Notes under the pieces: generated by a model
The model's database searches: none
Seen by the model: the letters and a program-made list of their open reading frames with translations, nothing else
Told to the model about the DNA's origin: nothing
Program-made: the position numbers and the translations under genes
Shown here: piece by piece, positions 53,913 through 62,770 of the stretch
Position numbering within the stretch: the first letter of the stretch is position 1
Layout: every line of letters begins with the position of its first letter
NCBI GenBank assembly: GCA_963542015.1
Contig: CAUTUX010000005.1
Location: 14,200-78,199 of the forward strand
Source of the DNA: CAUTUX01 sp963542015
GTDB lineage: Bacteria > Bacillota > Clostridia > Christensenellales > CAG-917
Reading direction: 5' to 3'
DNA length: 64,000 nt

Positions 53913-54515
53913 GTGGAAGAAAATAAAGAATTACAAGAAGTTGTTGAAGAAACTCAAGATGTGAATGACGAAGTGCAAACTGCAGAATCCACAACAGTTT
54001 CTGAAAACGAAGCGGAAAACATAAACGAAGATGCAGTTGCAGACAAACCGCTTGAACAACAAACAAAAAAAGAGTTAATAGAAACAGTTAAAGCAAAGGA
54101 AGCGTATGCCGAAGAATGCAAGACGGTTGCACAGAGATTGCAGGCTGATTTTGAAAACTATAAAAAAAGAACTGCCAAGAATGGCGAATATATGAAACAG
54201 CTGGGACAAGAAATCATCATGAGCGATTTAATAGCCGTTTTAGATAACTGCAATCTTGCCAGGAAGTACATTACAAATAAAGATGCTTTAGTGGGCTTCA
54301 CAATGATGGAAGATCAATTAAATAAAGCGATGTCACAATATGGACTGAAAGAAATTGAAGTTCAGATTGGAGACGCATTTGATCCAAAGATAATGAATGC
54401 TCAAGAAAGGGTCAAAAAAGAAGGTCAGGAAGGCAAGGTTATTGAGATTGTATCAAAAGGATATTGCATCAATGATAAGCAAGTAAGAGCAGTTACAGTA
54501 ATAATAGGTGAATAA
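53913..54515 (+). CDS. grpE: Nucleotide exchange factor GrpE
   Basis: 200 residues with an acidic N-terminal tail (about 60 residues rich in Glu), the long dimerising helix (AQRLQADFENYKKRTAKN) and the C-terminal beta domain. It drives ADP release from DnaK. GTG start at 53913, 7 bases after hrcA. Confidence 0.93.
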   Translation: MEENKELQEVVEETQDVNDEVQTAESTTVSENEAENINEDAVADKPLEQQTKKELIETVKAKEAYAEECKTVAQRLQADFENYKKRTAKNGEYMKQLGQEIIMSDLIAVLDNCNLARKYITNKDALVGFTMMEDQLNKAMSQYGLKEIEVQIGDAFDPKIMNAQERVKKEGQEGKVIEIVSKGYCINDKQVRAVTVIIGE

Positions 54516-54561
54516 CAAAAAAATAAAATAAAAATATATTATAAAGAGGAGATAATATAAT

Positions 54562-56415
54562 ATGGGAAAAATAATAGGTATTGATTTAGGAACAACTAAC
54601 TCATGTGTAGCAGTTATGGAAGGTGGAGAACCAATCGTTATAACAAACGCAGAAGGTTCAAGAACAACTCCATCAATTGTTGCATTTGCAAATGACGGAG
54701 AAAGATTAGTCGGTGAAATAGCTAAAAGACAAGCTGTAGCCAACCCAGATAGAACAATTTCATCAATAAAGAGAGATATGGGTACAGAGAGAATGGTTAA
54801 GATCGGAGACAAATCATATTCTCCACAAGAAATCTCAGCAATGATCTTAGCAAAATTAAAGAGAGATGCTGAGACATATATCGGCGAACCAGTTTCAGAA
54901 GCTGTAATAACAGTTCCAGCATATTTTAGTGATGCTCAGAGACAAGCAACAAAAGATGCTGGTAAGATTGCTGGATTGGATGTAAAAAGAATTATTAACG
55001 AACCAACAGCAGCAGCATTGGCATATGGTATTGACAAAGATGTAACAGCAAGTCAGAAGGTTTTGATCTTCGACCTTGGTGGCGGAACATTCGATGTATC
55101 TATCCTTGAAATGGGAGACGGTGTATTTGAAGTAATGGCGACAAGTGGTAATAACAAACTTGGTGGTGATGACTTCGACAACAAAATTATTGACTGGATA
55201 GTAAGTGAGTTCAAAGCAAAAGAGAATGTTGATTTAACAACTGACAAAACAGCAATGCAGAGAGTTAAGGAAGCTGCAGAAAAAGCAAAAATTGATTTGA
55301 GTGGAGTTACAAAGACAAAGATTTCACTTCCATTTATTGCTATGGCAGGAAGCACACCTAAACACTTAGATTTAGAATTAACAAGAGCTAAGTTTGATGC
55401 ATTAACTGCAGATTTAGTTAAGAAGACAATAGCTCCTACAAAGCAAGCATTGAAAGATGCTGGATTAGAGCCAAAGGATATTGCAAAAGTAATTATGGTT
55501 GGTGGGTCAACAAGAATCCCAGCAGTTTATGAAGCAATTAAAGAATATCTTGGGAAAGATCCATACAAGGGAATAAACCCAGACGAATGTGTTGCACTTG
55601 GAGCTGCCGTACAAGGTGGTGTTCTTGGTGGAGAAGTTAAGGATATGTTGTTATTGGATGTAACACCGTTATCACTTGGAATTGAAACATTTGGCGGAGT
55701 ATTCACAAGACTTATTGAAAGAAATACAACAATTCCTACAAGTAAGTCACAGATATTCTCAACAGCTGCAGACAATCAGACAGCAGTCGATATTCATGTA
55801 TTACAAGGTGAAAGACAGTTTGCTAAAGATAATAAGACATTAGGACGCTTTGAGTTGGTAGGAATTCCACCAGCCCCAAGAGGAGTACCACAGATCGAAG
55901 TTATATTTGATATTGATGCAAACGGTATCGTTTCTGTTAAAGCAATTGATAAAGGAACTAATAAGTCACAATCAATTACAATTACATCATCAACAAACTT
56001 GAGCGATGCAGATATCGAAGCAGCTATTAAAGATGCAGAGAAGTATAAAGAAGAAGATGAGAAGAGAAAGAAACTTGTTGATGCAAAGAACAACGGTGAG
56101 CAGATAATCTTCATGATGGAGAAGTTTAACAAAGAGAAGAATGAGAAGCTTTCAGATGATGAAAAGGAAAAGATCGAAAAAGCTATAGAAAAAGCAAAAG
56201 CAGCTCTTGAAACAGCTGAAACAGAAAAGGATGTACAAAGTGCTATGGCTGACTTCTCAGAAGTAACTGACCCAATTGTATCAAAGATATACAAGAATGA
56301 AAGTGAAGTTGAGGCAGATGCAACTGCAGAACCAGAGGTAGAACCTGTTGATGCAGAAGCAACTGAAGTAGATGCAGATAATATGACACCTCCAGAGGAC
56401 GGCTGGGATAACTAA
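54562..56415 (+). CDS. dnaK: Chaperone protein DnaK (Hsp70)
   Basis: 617 residues. ATPase motifs IGIDLGTTNSCVAVMEG, VPAYFSDAQRQATKDAG and FDLGGGTFDVS; linker DMLLLDVTPLSLGIET; and a substrate domain. The acidic tail ends PPEDGWDN in place of the usual EEVD-like ending. It folds nascent and stressed proteins with DnaJ and GrpE. AGAGGAG site; own promoter not obvious, so it is probably expressed from hrcA. Confidence 0.97.
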   Translation: MGKIIGIDLGTTNSCVAVMEGGEPIVITNAEGSRTTPSIVAFANDGERLVGEIAKRQAVANPDRTISSIKRDMGTERMVKIGDKSYSPQEISAMILAKLKRDAETYIGEPVSEAVITVPAYFSDAQRQATKDAGKIAGLDVKRIINEPTAAALAYGIDKDVTASQKVLIFDLGGGTFDVSILEMGDGVFEVMATSGNNKLGGDDFDNKIIDWIVSEFKAKENVDLTTDKTAMQRVKEAAEKAKIDLSGVTKTKISLPFIAMAGSTPKHLDLELTRAKFDALTADLVKKTIAPTKQALKDAGLEPKDIAKVIMVGGSTRIPAVYEAIKEYLGKDPYKGINPDECVALGAAVQGGVLGGEVKDMLLLDVTPLSLGIETFGGVFTRLIERNTTIPTSKSQIFSTAADNQTAVDIHVLQGERQFAKDNKTLGRFELVGIPPAPRGVPQIEVIFDIDANGIVSVKAIDKGTNKSQSITITSSTNLSDADIEAAIKDAEKYKEEDEKRKKLVDAKNNGEQIIFMMEKFNKEKNEKLSDDEKEKIEKAIEKAKAALETAETEKDVQSAMADFSEVTDPIVSKIYKNESEVEADATAEPEVEPVDAEATEVDADNMTPPEDGWDN

Positions 56416-56454
56416 TTGTTAATTTTACAACTTAGAGCGAAAGAGTAGAAGAAT

Positions 56455-57675
56455 ATGGAAAAATCATATTATGACATTCTTGAGCTACAAAAAAACGCAA
56501 GTGTAGATGAAATAAAGCAAGCGTATAGGAAACTGGCAAAGAAATATCATCCAGATCTCTATACGCATGCTTCAGAAGCCGAAAAGAAGAAAGCTGAAGC
56601 AAAGATTAAAGAAATAAATCAAGCGTACTCCGTTTTATCAGATCCACAAAAAAAGAAGGTATATGATACATACGGTAGCGAAGATCCTATGAGGGCAGGT
56701 GCGTCACAGGGTGGTGGCGGATACTCGGGATCCAGTGCTGGTTTTGATTTTAGCGGATTCAGTGGCGGTAGTGGCGGTGGATTCGGAGGGATGGACTTCG
56801 GAGACATACTGTCGTCAATTTTTGGCGGTGGCGGATTCGGCGGAAATTCATATTCATCTAATTCAGGATATGCAAGTTCAAACGGACCAGAAAGAGGTTC
56901 CGATATAAGAGCAGGCATAACGATAACACTTGATGATGTAGCCAAGGGCGTTGAAAAAGTAATATCTTTAAAAAGAATGGAGAACTGCCAAGCATGTCAT
57001 GGTACAGGTGCCGAAAAAGGTACTGCATATAAAACATGTGAAAAGTGTAAAGGCACAGGACAGGTCAAACAGAGACAGAGAACACCTTTTGGAGAATTTG
57101 CAGTAACGGGAGTATGTCCAGATTGTGGTGGAACTGGCAAGATCATTTTGCAAAAATGTAGCGTATGTCAGGGAAGACAAAGAGTACAGAAAGCGTCAAC
57201 CATAAAGGTTAGAATTCCAAAGGGTATTCAGGATGGACAAGGCATTACATTCTCAGGCGAAGGCAGTGCGGGCAGAAATGGAGGACCTAGAGGCAACCTG
57301 GTAATAGAAGTTCATGTAAAGGAACATGAGATATTTAAGAGAAAGGGTTCTGATCTGTATGTAGATGTACCAATATCATTTATGGATGCAATACTTGGGA
57401 CTTCAGTGGATATACCAACCTTTAATGGGATATATAAGTTTAAAGTACCAGAAGGGACACAGTCGGGACAGATATTTGTTGTTAAAGGATATGGCCTTAA
57501 AAAGTTTAATGCAGTTGCTTCGGGCGACTTGTATTTGAAGGTAGTTGTTGAAATACCTACAAAAGCAACAGTACTACAGAAAGCAAGAATAAATGAAATG
57601 AAAGAAAGTTTTGCTGACACACAGTTCCCAAAGCGTGGTACATTCTTAAGGAAAATAAAGACCTTAACAAAATGA
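56455..57675 (+). CDS. dnaJ: Chaperone protein DnaJ (Hsp40, class A)
   Basis: 406 residues. J domain with the HPD tripeptide (KYHPDLYTHA), Gly/Ser/Phe-rich linker (about 80-140), four zinc repeats (CQACHGTG, CEKCKGTG, CPDCGGTG, CSVCQGRQ) and C-terminal substrate domains. It stimulates DnaK. The prmA start overlaps its stop (ATGA). The last zinc repeat deviates (GRQ instead of GxG). Confidence 0.96.
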   Translation: MEKSYYDILELQKNASVDEIKQAYRKLAKKYHPDLYTHASEAEKKKAEAKIKEINQAYSVLSDPQKKKVYDTYGSEDPMRAGASQGGGGYSGSSAGFDFSGFSGGSGGGFGGMDFGDILSSIFGGGGFGGNSYSSNSGYASSNGPERGSDIRAGITITLDDVAKGVEKVISLKRMENCQACHGTGAEKGTAYKTCEKCKGTGQVKQRQRTPFGEFAVTGVCPDCGGTGKIILQKCSVCQGRQRVQKASTIKVRIPKGIQDGQGITFSGEGSAGRNGGPRGNLVIEVHVKEHEIFKRKGSDLYVDVPISFMDAILGTSVDIPTFNGIYKFKVPEGTQSGQIFVVKGYGLKKFNAVASGDLYLKVVVEIPTKATVLQKARINEMKESFADTQFPKRGTFLRKIKTLTK

Positions 57676-58589
57676 AGTATTTTGAAGTAACCGTACAGAC
57701 GGATTCAAAATGGATTGAGATAATTTCAAATGCCATGTTTGAATCTGGTGCTGACGGAGTTTCCATTTTAGATAGTAGCGATTACAAAGAGCTAATCAAA
57801 TCTGATGTAATTTGGGATTATGTTGATGAAGATGTGTTGAAAGATGGCGATACAGCAACAGCATCTACATTAATTCCATATGATGATAAAGAGGTTTTTT
57901 TAAATAAACTTAAAGAAACTATTAAGTTTTATTTACAGTTTAACGATATTAAATACAACATTTCATCAAGAATAGTTGAGAATCAAAATTGGAATGAAGA
58001 ATGGAAAAAGCATTTTAATCCGATTAGAATGCCTAATATTACAATAGTGCCCGAATGGATTGCATATACTCCTAAAAGCAATGAAAAGACTTTAAAAATA
58101 AACCCATGCATGGCTTTTGGTAGTGGAGAGCATGCCACAACAAGGATGTGCCTTTCAATGATGAATGTGATGGAGAAATCTGTAATTGATGTTGGTTGTG
58201 GAAGTGGAATTCTCGGACTGGCAGCAAAAGTTTTAGGAGCAAAGGCTGTCTTATTGATAGATATAGATGAGGAAGCGATTAAGAATGCGGTTGAAAATGC
58301 GGAAATAAATGGACTACAAGAGGAAGTAAAGATAGTATGTGGTGACCTCATAAACGAAGAGATAAAAGCAGATGTAATATTTGCTAACCTTACAGTCGAC
58401 ATTTTGAAACGGTTGAGCAAAATAATATCACAGCATTTAAAGAAGGGTGGAGAAATAGTGACATCAGGAATAATAGAAGAAAGGCAAGATGAGGTGATAG
58501 AAGATTTTGCAAAACAGGGATTTGTTCCAGTAGAAATTAAACATGAATCACTGTGGGTTGCAATGAGGTTCGTAAGAGATGACGATTAA
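57672..58589 (+). CDS. prmA: Ribosomal protein L11 methyltransferase
   Basis: 305 residues. The L11-binding N-terminal domain, then a SAM domain with DVGCGSGILGLAAKVLG and ANLTVDILKRL. It trimethylates L11, whose gene is elsewhere in this window. Placement after dnaJ is common in Firmicutes. 4-base overlap with dnaJ and 11-base overlap with rsmE. Confidence 0.95.
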   Translation: MKYFEVTVQTDSKWIEIISNAMFESGADGVSILDSSDYKELIKSDVIWDYVDEDVLKDGDTATASTLIPYDDKEVFLNKLKETIKFYLQFNDIKYNISSRIVENQNWNEEWKKHFNPIRMPNITIVPEWIAYTPKSNEKTLKINPCMAFGSGEHATTRMCLSMMNVMEKSVIDVGCGSGILGLAAKVLGAKAVLLIDIDEEAIKNAVENAEINGLQEEVKIVCGDLINEEIKADVIFANLTVDILKRLSKIISQHLKKGGEIVTSGIIEERQDEVIEDFAKQGFVPVEIKHESLWVAMRFVRDDD

Positions 58590-59286
58590 AAGATTTTATA
58601 TTGATCAGAATGATATAGATGGTAACATCGCACATATAAGTAATGATGAATATACACATTTAACTAAAGTATTGAGATATAAAATTGGTTATGAAGTCAT
58701 TATATGTGCAAATGATGGTATCGAAAGATATGGCAAAATAATTAATATAACTAAAGATGAGGTTACAGTATCAATAGAGCGGATTAAAGAAATAGCAGTT
58801 AGAGATTACGCAATATCTTTATATGTAGCAATATTAAATAACAATAGGCTTGATTACACAATACAAAAATGCACAGAGCTTGGAGTTAATACAATTATTC
58901 CAGTAACTTTTAAAAATTGCGATGGAACAAAATTTAATACCGAAAGGGCGAATAAGATAGCAAAAGAGGCGGCAAAGCAGTGTGGAGCCGTCACAATTCC
59001 AGTTGTAGAGGAACAGATAGAATATGAAAAATTTTTATCAAAAATAAAGAACCATTCGGATGTTATATTTGCATATGAAAAATCTAAACAGTCAAAAATA
59101 AATAGTTTAAAACTTGGTAGCGATATTGTAATTGTGATTGGACCCGAAGGCGGGTTTACCGAATCGGAAGCAAATGATATTGCAGAGAACGCAAAAACAG
59201 TTTCACTAGGGAATAGAATTTTAAGAGCAGAGACGGCAGCAGTCGTAGCAACAACTTTAGTATTGAGCAATAAAGGAGAATTGTAA
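58579..59286 (+). CDS. rsmE: 16S rRNA (uracil-1498-N3)-methyltransferase
   Basis: 235 residues of the SPOUT family: N-terminal PUA-like domain, then the knotted domain with GPEGGFTESEAND and SLGNRILRAETAAVVA. It methylates U1498 of 16S rRNA. It shares one base with the mtaB start (TAATG). Confidence 0.95.
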   Translation: MTIKRFYIDQNDIDGNIAHISNDEYTHLTKVLRYKIGYEVIICANDGIERYGKIINITKDEVTVSIERIKEIAVRDYAISLYVAILNNNRLDYTIQKCTELGVNTIIPVTFKNCDGTKFNTERANKIAKEAAKQCGAVTIPVVEEQIEYEKFLSKIKNHSDVIFAYEKSKQSKINSLKLGSDIVIVIGPEGGFTESEANDIAENAKTVSLGNRILRAETAAVVATTLVLSNKGEL

Positions 59287-60539
59287 TGAAGAGGGTTTCA
59301 ATTATAACTCTCGGATGTAAGGTCAATCAGTACGATTCTGATGCAATGCTCAAAATATTTCTTGATGCGGGATACACCATTTACGACAATTTGCAACCTG
59401 CAGATTATTACATAGTAAATACATGTGCCGTCACTAAGGAAGCTGAAAAGAAATCACGACAGGAACTCACAAAAATAATTAAGGTTAATCCAGAAGCCAA
59501 GATATATGTTTGTGGTTGTGCATCTCAAAACAAATTTGAACAGTTCAAAAAAGCAAATGTTGAATATATACAGGGTAATAAAAATAAAGTAGATTTAGCG
59601 AAGTCAATAGTTGCCCAAGATGGCGAATTCAAGCATCAAATTTCAGATGATTTTTCTTTATCAGACACATGTAACGATTGTGGAGACACAGCATCATTTA
59701 AAACCAGATACTTTATTAAAGTTCAAGACGGATGTAACGCAAGATGTTCCTATTGTATTATCCCTTATTTAAGAGGGGTAAGTCGCTCGAGACAAATTGA
59801 TGATATTATTGCTGAATTAGACAAACAGGAAAACAAAAAAGAGATTGTATTGATAGGTATAAATCTTTCGGCATATGGAAGAGACATTCACACCAATTTA
59901 ATTGCTTTATTGGATGCACTTAAGAAGTATGATTTTAGAATAAGATTAGGATCATTAGAGCCAAATATAATAACAAAAGCCTTTATAGACAAATGTAAGG
60001 AACTGAAAAATTTTTGTCCTCATTTTCATCTTTCATTACAAAGTGCCAATGATGAAGTATTAAAAGATATGCGAAGAGCATATAGGTTGGATACTTTTAA
60101 GAAAGCAGTTCAGCTAATAAATGAAGAGTTTGATAATCCAGCGATAACAGGAGATGTAATAGTTGGCTATCCCATGGAAACTGAAGATCAATTCTTATCT
60201 GGAGTTGAAGAAATAAAAAAAATGAAATTTGCAGACATACATGTTTTTCCTTTTTCACCGAGAGAAGGAACAAAGGCTGCAGAGTATAAACTTATAAGCA
60301 GCGAAGAAATGAGTAAAAGACTTGCCACCCTACATGAAGTAAAACAACACTTAAGACTTGATTTCTTAACAAAACAGCTTGGTAGGCAGCTTGAAGTTTT
60401 GTTTGAATCGTCAGAAGGAGCATACATATCTGGGCATTCAAAAAACTATGTTCAAGTGTATTCAAAAGGCAAAAATAGCAATGAAATATGCCAAGTTACA
60501 GCAAAGGGGTTATACCTAGACGGAATTATTGCAGAATAA
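59286..60539 (+). CDS. mtaB: tRNA t6A37 methylthiotransferase MtaB
   Basis: 417 residues. N-terminal MTTase cluster (TLGCKVNQYDSDA, NTCAVTKEAEKKSRQ, VCGCASQ), radical SAM motif CNARCSYCIIPYLRG, and a C-terminal TRAM-like part. It adds a methylthio group to t6A37 of ANN-decoding tRNAs. Last gene of the chaperone operon. No clear terminator follows before the kinase-methyltransferase unit. Confidence 0.93.
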   Translation: MKRVSIITLGCKVNQYDSDAMLKIFLDAGYTIYDNLQPADYYIVNTCAVTKEAEKKSRQELTKIIKVNPEAKIYVCGCASQNKFEQFKKANVEYIQGNKNKVDLAKSIVAQDGEFKHQISDDFSLSDTCNDCGDTASFKTRYFIKVQDGCNARCSYCIIPYLRGVSRSRQIDDIIAELDKQENKKEIVLIGINLSAYGRDIHTNLIALLDALKKYDFRIRLGSLEPNIITKAFIDKCKELKNFCPHFHLSLQSANDEVLKDMRRAYRLDTFKKAVQLINEEFDNPAITGDVIVGYPMETEDQFLSGVEEIKKMKFADIHVFPFSPREGTKAAEYKLISSEEMSKRLATLHEVKQHLRLDFLTKQLGRQLEVLFESSEGAYISGHSKNYVQVYSKGKNSNEICQVTAKGLYLDGIIAE

Positions 60540-60580
60540 CGCCAGTGTTCAGAATGAAGCAAGACAAATCAAAGATACTT

Positions 60581-60609
60581 TTGAAGGACGAAATCAAGTA
60601 TACTTATAT
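60581..60609 (+). promoter_or_regulatory. Candidate promoter of the kinase-methyltransferase unit
   Basis: TTGAAG (60581-60586), 17-base spacer, TTATAT (60604-60609), 31 bases before the ATG at 60640. It would give this unit expression separate from the heat-shock operon. Confidence 0.5.
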
Positions 60610-60639
60610 TGCGGTTGTCGTGAGGAATAGAACAAATAA

Positions 60640-61833
60640 ATGGAAGAAAAGAAATTTATTTTGAAGCATAAAAATATAAATGTCATAGAAATCTGGCTTG
60701 ATTATAAATTTGAAATAAGTAGATGTAGCGTTCCAATTAGTGTAGATCATATGCCTGTTGGGACTGTTAAAAATGGAAAGGTCGATTTGATAGGACTTAA
60801 CACATGGTGGATAAGCCGTACAATTCCTGCAAGTCGTGAGAATATAGATGAATTGCTTGCAGTCGAAAACATGCACTTCCCCCAGCAGCTTTTAGAAAAG
60901 AGTTTCGGATTATCGTTAACTGATCAATATTGGGTTATGCCGTTCAATGTAAATTTGGACTGGCATAAAATTAATTTTTTCGAAAATGCTTTTTCGGAAG
61001 ATGTTGGAGATGTGTTAACGGGAATCAAACCTATTGATTTAAACGATAGTTTAGATCTTTTATCTCCAGACAATACGAGTGATGGAATATTGAAGAAAAA
61101 ATGGAAAATTATAAATGGTAAGAGATACTTGCTGAAAAGCGGTACAGGTATGTTTAAGCAAGAAATAGCGAATGAAATATTAGCAAGTACAATTTGTTCG
61201 TTGTTAAATATTAAGCATGTGACATACGAGATGGTATCTAATGAAAATGAAAAGTATTCAATTTGTGAGAACTTCATTTCAGCAGACACGGAACTGGTTC
61301 CAGGTGCGAGAATAAAAGAATGTATTAGTAAAAGAAACGATGAAAGTTACTACACGGCATATGTTAATGAGTGCGTTAAATATGGAATAAAAGATGCAGA
61401 ATTAAAAATGAATCAAATGCTTGTACTTGATTATATAATTGCAAATACAGATAGGCATTGGAATAACTTTGGAGTTATAAGAAATGCCGATACGCTATGC
61501 TATATTGACATTGCTCCGATATATGACAGTGGTACATCCATGTGGGTAAATGAGAGTGAAAAACAAATTAACCTAAAAGATAAAGTAAAGAGTAAGCCAT
61601 TTAGAAAATTTCATGATGAGCAAATTAAGTTACTAAAAGATTTTAGTTGGTTGGATCTATCCAAGCTAGATGGCATTGAAGATGAGTATATGAAAATTTT
61701 AAATAAGGTTATTGATGATGAAAACCAGAATGTCAGAAATAGGAAATTGTGTAACGCATTGAGGCAAAGAGTTGATATGCTAAAAGAGATGTTGGTGAGA
61801 GGAGTTGATAAAAGGAGTACTATAAGTGATTGA
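60640..61833 (+). CDS. HipA-like kinase-domain protein
   Basis: 397 residues. The C-terminal part (about 155-385) follows the HipA/CtkA kinase fold: ATP-binding lysine in RYLLKSGTG (Lys166), QEIANE helix, catalytic loop ANTDRHWNNFG (Asp271) and metal-binding IYDSGTSMW (Asp296). The N-terminal ~150 residues are unlike the usual HipA N-domain and have many aromatic residues. No HipB-type antitoxin precedes it. In HipA proteins the kinase phosphorylates a translation factor; here the partner genes are methyltransferase-like, so the target is unknown. It overlaps the next gene by 8 bases. GAGGA ribosome site. Confidence 0.75.
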   Translation: MEEKKFILKHKNINVIEIWLDYKFEISRCSVPISVDHMPVGTVKNGKVDLIGLNTWWISRTIPASRENIDELLAVENMHFPQQLLEKSFGLSLTDQYWVMPFNVNLDWHKINFFENAFSEDVGDVLTGIKPIDLNDSLDLLSPDNTSDGILKKKWKIINGKRYLLKSGTGMFKQEIANEILASTICSLLNIKHVTYEMVSNENEKYSICENFISADTELVPGARIKECISKRNDESYYTAYVNECVKYGIKDAELKMNQMLVLDYIIANTDRHWNNFGVIRNADTLCYIDIAPIYDSGTSMWVNESEKQINLKDKVKSKPFRKFHDEQIKLLKDFSWLDLSKLDGIEDEYMKILNKVIDDENQNVRNRKLCNALRQRVDMLKEMLVRGVDKRSTISD

Positions 61834-62764
61834 TATATTGAAAGAAAATCCAGAAATTTTAAAAATCCTTTTGTTAGATAGGACAACAGGGGAAAATATA
61901 ATTTGGGCGACAGATCAATATGAGTCAATTGGCAAAGTATATTCAAAAGATAAACAGATATTGCCAGAATTTGTGCACATGATAAAAACACGAGCTGAAA
62001 AAAACGAAGAATCTCAGATACAGAGGAGCAAAGACAATGCAGAGGTTTTTACACCTACATGGATTGTGAATGCTCAAAATAATATAGTTGATGAAGAATG
62101 GTTTTCACGGAAGGATGTTTTTAATAAGGAAAATACAGATCATACATTTATCAATATAAAGCCTATTAAATTTGCTGATCAGCATACATGGCAGAGGTAT
62201 GTTGCAGATATAAGAATGGAAATATGTTGTGGTGAAGCTCCATATTTGGTGAACAGATATGATGCAGTAACGGGAAAGAGAATACCCCTTTCAGAGAGAA
62301 TAGGCATTTTAGATAGGAAATTTAGAGTTATTAATGAAAATATTAATAGCGATGAAGAATGGATAAAATATTCAGAAGAAGCAATGAAAGCGATATATGG
62401 ATATGAATTGCAGGGCGACAATTTGTTCGTCGCAAGAGAAAATCTTTTGGCAACATATGTTGATAATTTTAAAGAAAGATTCCATAAAAACCCCAATGAA
62501 AAATTGCTTAAAGAAATAGCTGAGATTATTAGTTGGAATATATGGCAAATGGACGGTTTAAAATTGGTTGTTCCATTTACATGCCATAAGGAAAAAATTG
62601 ATGGGATACAGTTGTCTTTATTTGATGATATACCCCAACAAGAATATGAAGAATGCAACGGGTGTGTTACCGACAATCCCAAAGATCATAATGGAAAGCG
62701 GTGCAAGATAATGGATTGGGAGAAAGGTAAACCGATCTTATATATAAAGTTATTGGGATGGTGA
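61826..62764 (+). CDS. Restriction-modification-associated, methyltransferase-motif protein
   Basis: 312 residues, GTG start behind AAAGGAG. It carries motif-X-like VFTPTWIVNAQN (FTP at 75-77) and a motif-I-like EICCGEAPYL (132-141), the SAM-site pattern of N6-adenine methyltransferases, but no NPPY catalytic motif. It also has conserved-looking pieces RIGILDRKFRVI and WNIWQMDG, and a Cys-rich tail (ECNGCV, RCKIMDW). Similar proteins are usually annotated restriction subunit M next to Eco57I-type enzymes. It may bind SAM or DNA but is unlikely to methylate alone. The catalytic subunit starts 7 bases downstream. Confidence 0.6.
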   Translation: MIDILKENPEILKILLLDRTTGENIIWATDQYESIGKVYSKDKQILPEFVHMIKTRAEKNEESQIQRSKDNAEVFTPTWIVNAQNNIVDEEWFSRKDVFNKENTDHTFINIKPIKFADQHTWQRYVADIRMEICCGEAPYLVNRYDAVTGKRIPLSERIGILDRKFRVINENINSDEEWIKYSEEAMKAIYGYELQGDNLFVARENLLATYVDNFKERFHKNPNEKLLKEIAEIISWNIWQMDGLKLVVPFTCHKEKIDGIQLSLFDDIPQQEYEECNGCVTDNPKDHNGKRCKIMDWEKGKPILYIKLLGW

Positions 62765-62770
62765 TAAATT

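Noticed and set aside
60640..61833. HipBA toxin-antitoxin module
   Set aside because: No helix-turn-helix antitoxin gene is found upstream or overlapping; the gene is instead coupled to methyltransferase-like genes.
62179..62682. 167-codon minus-strand frame
   Set aside because: Antisense to the methyltransferase-motif gene, Ser/Leu/Ile-rich, no ribosome site; a shadow.
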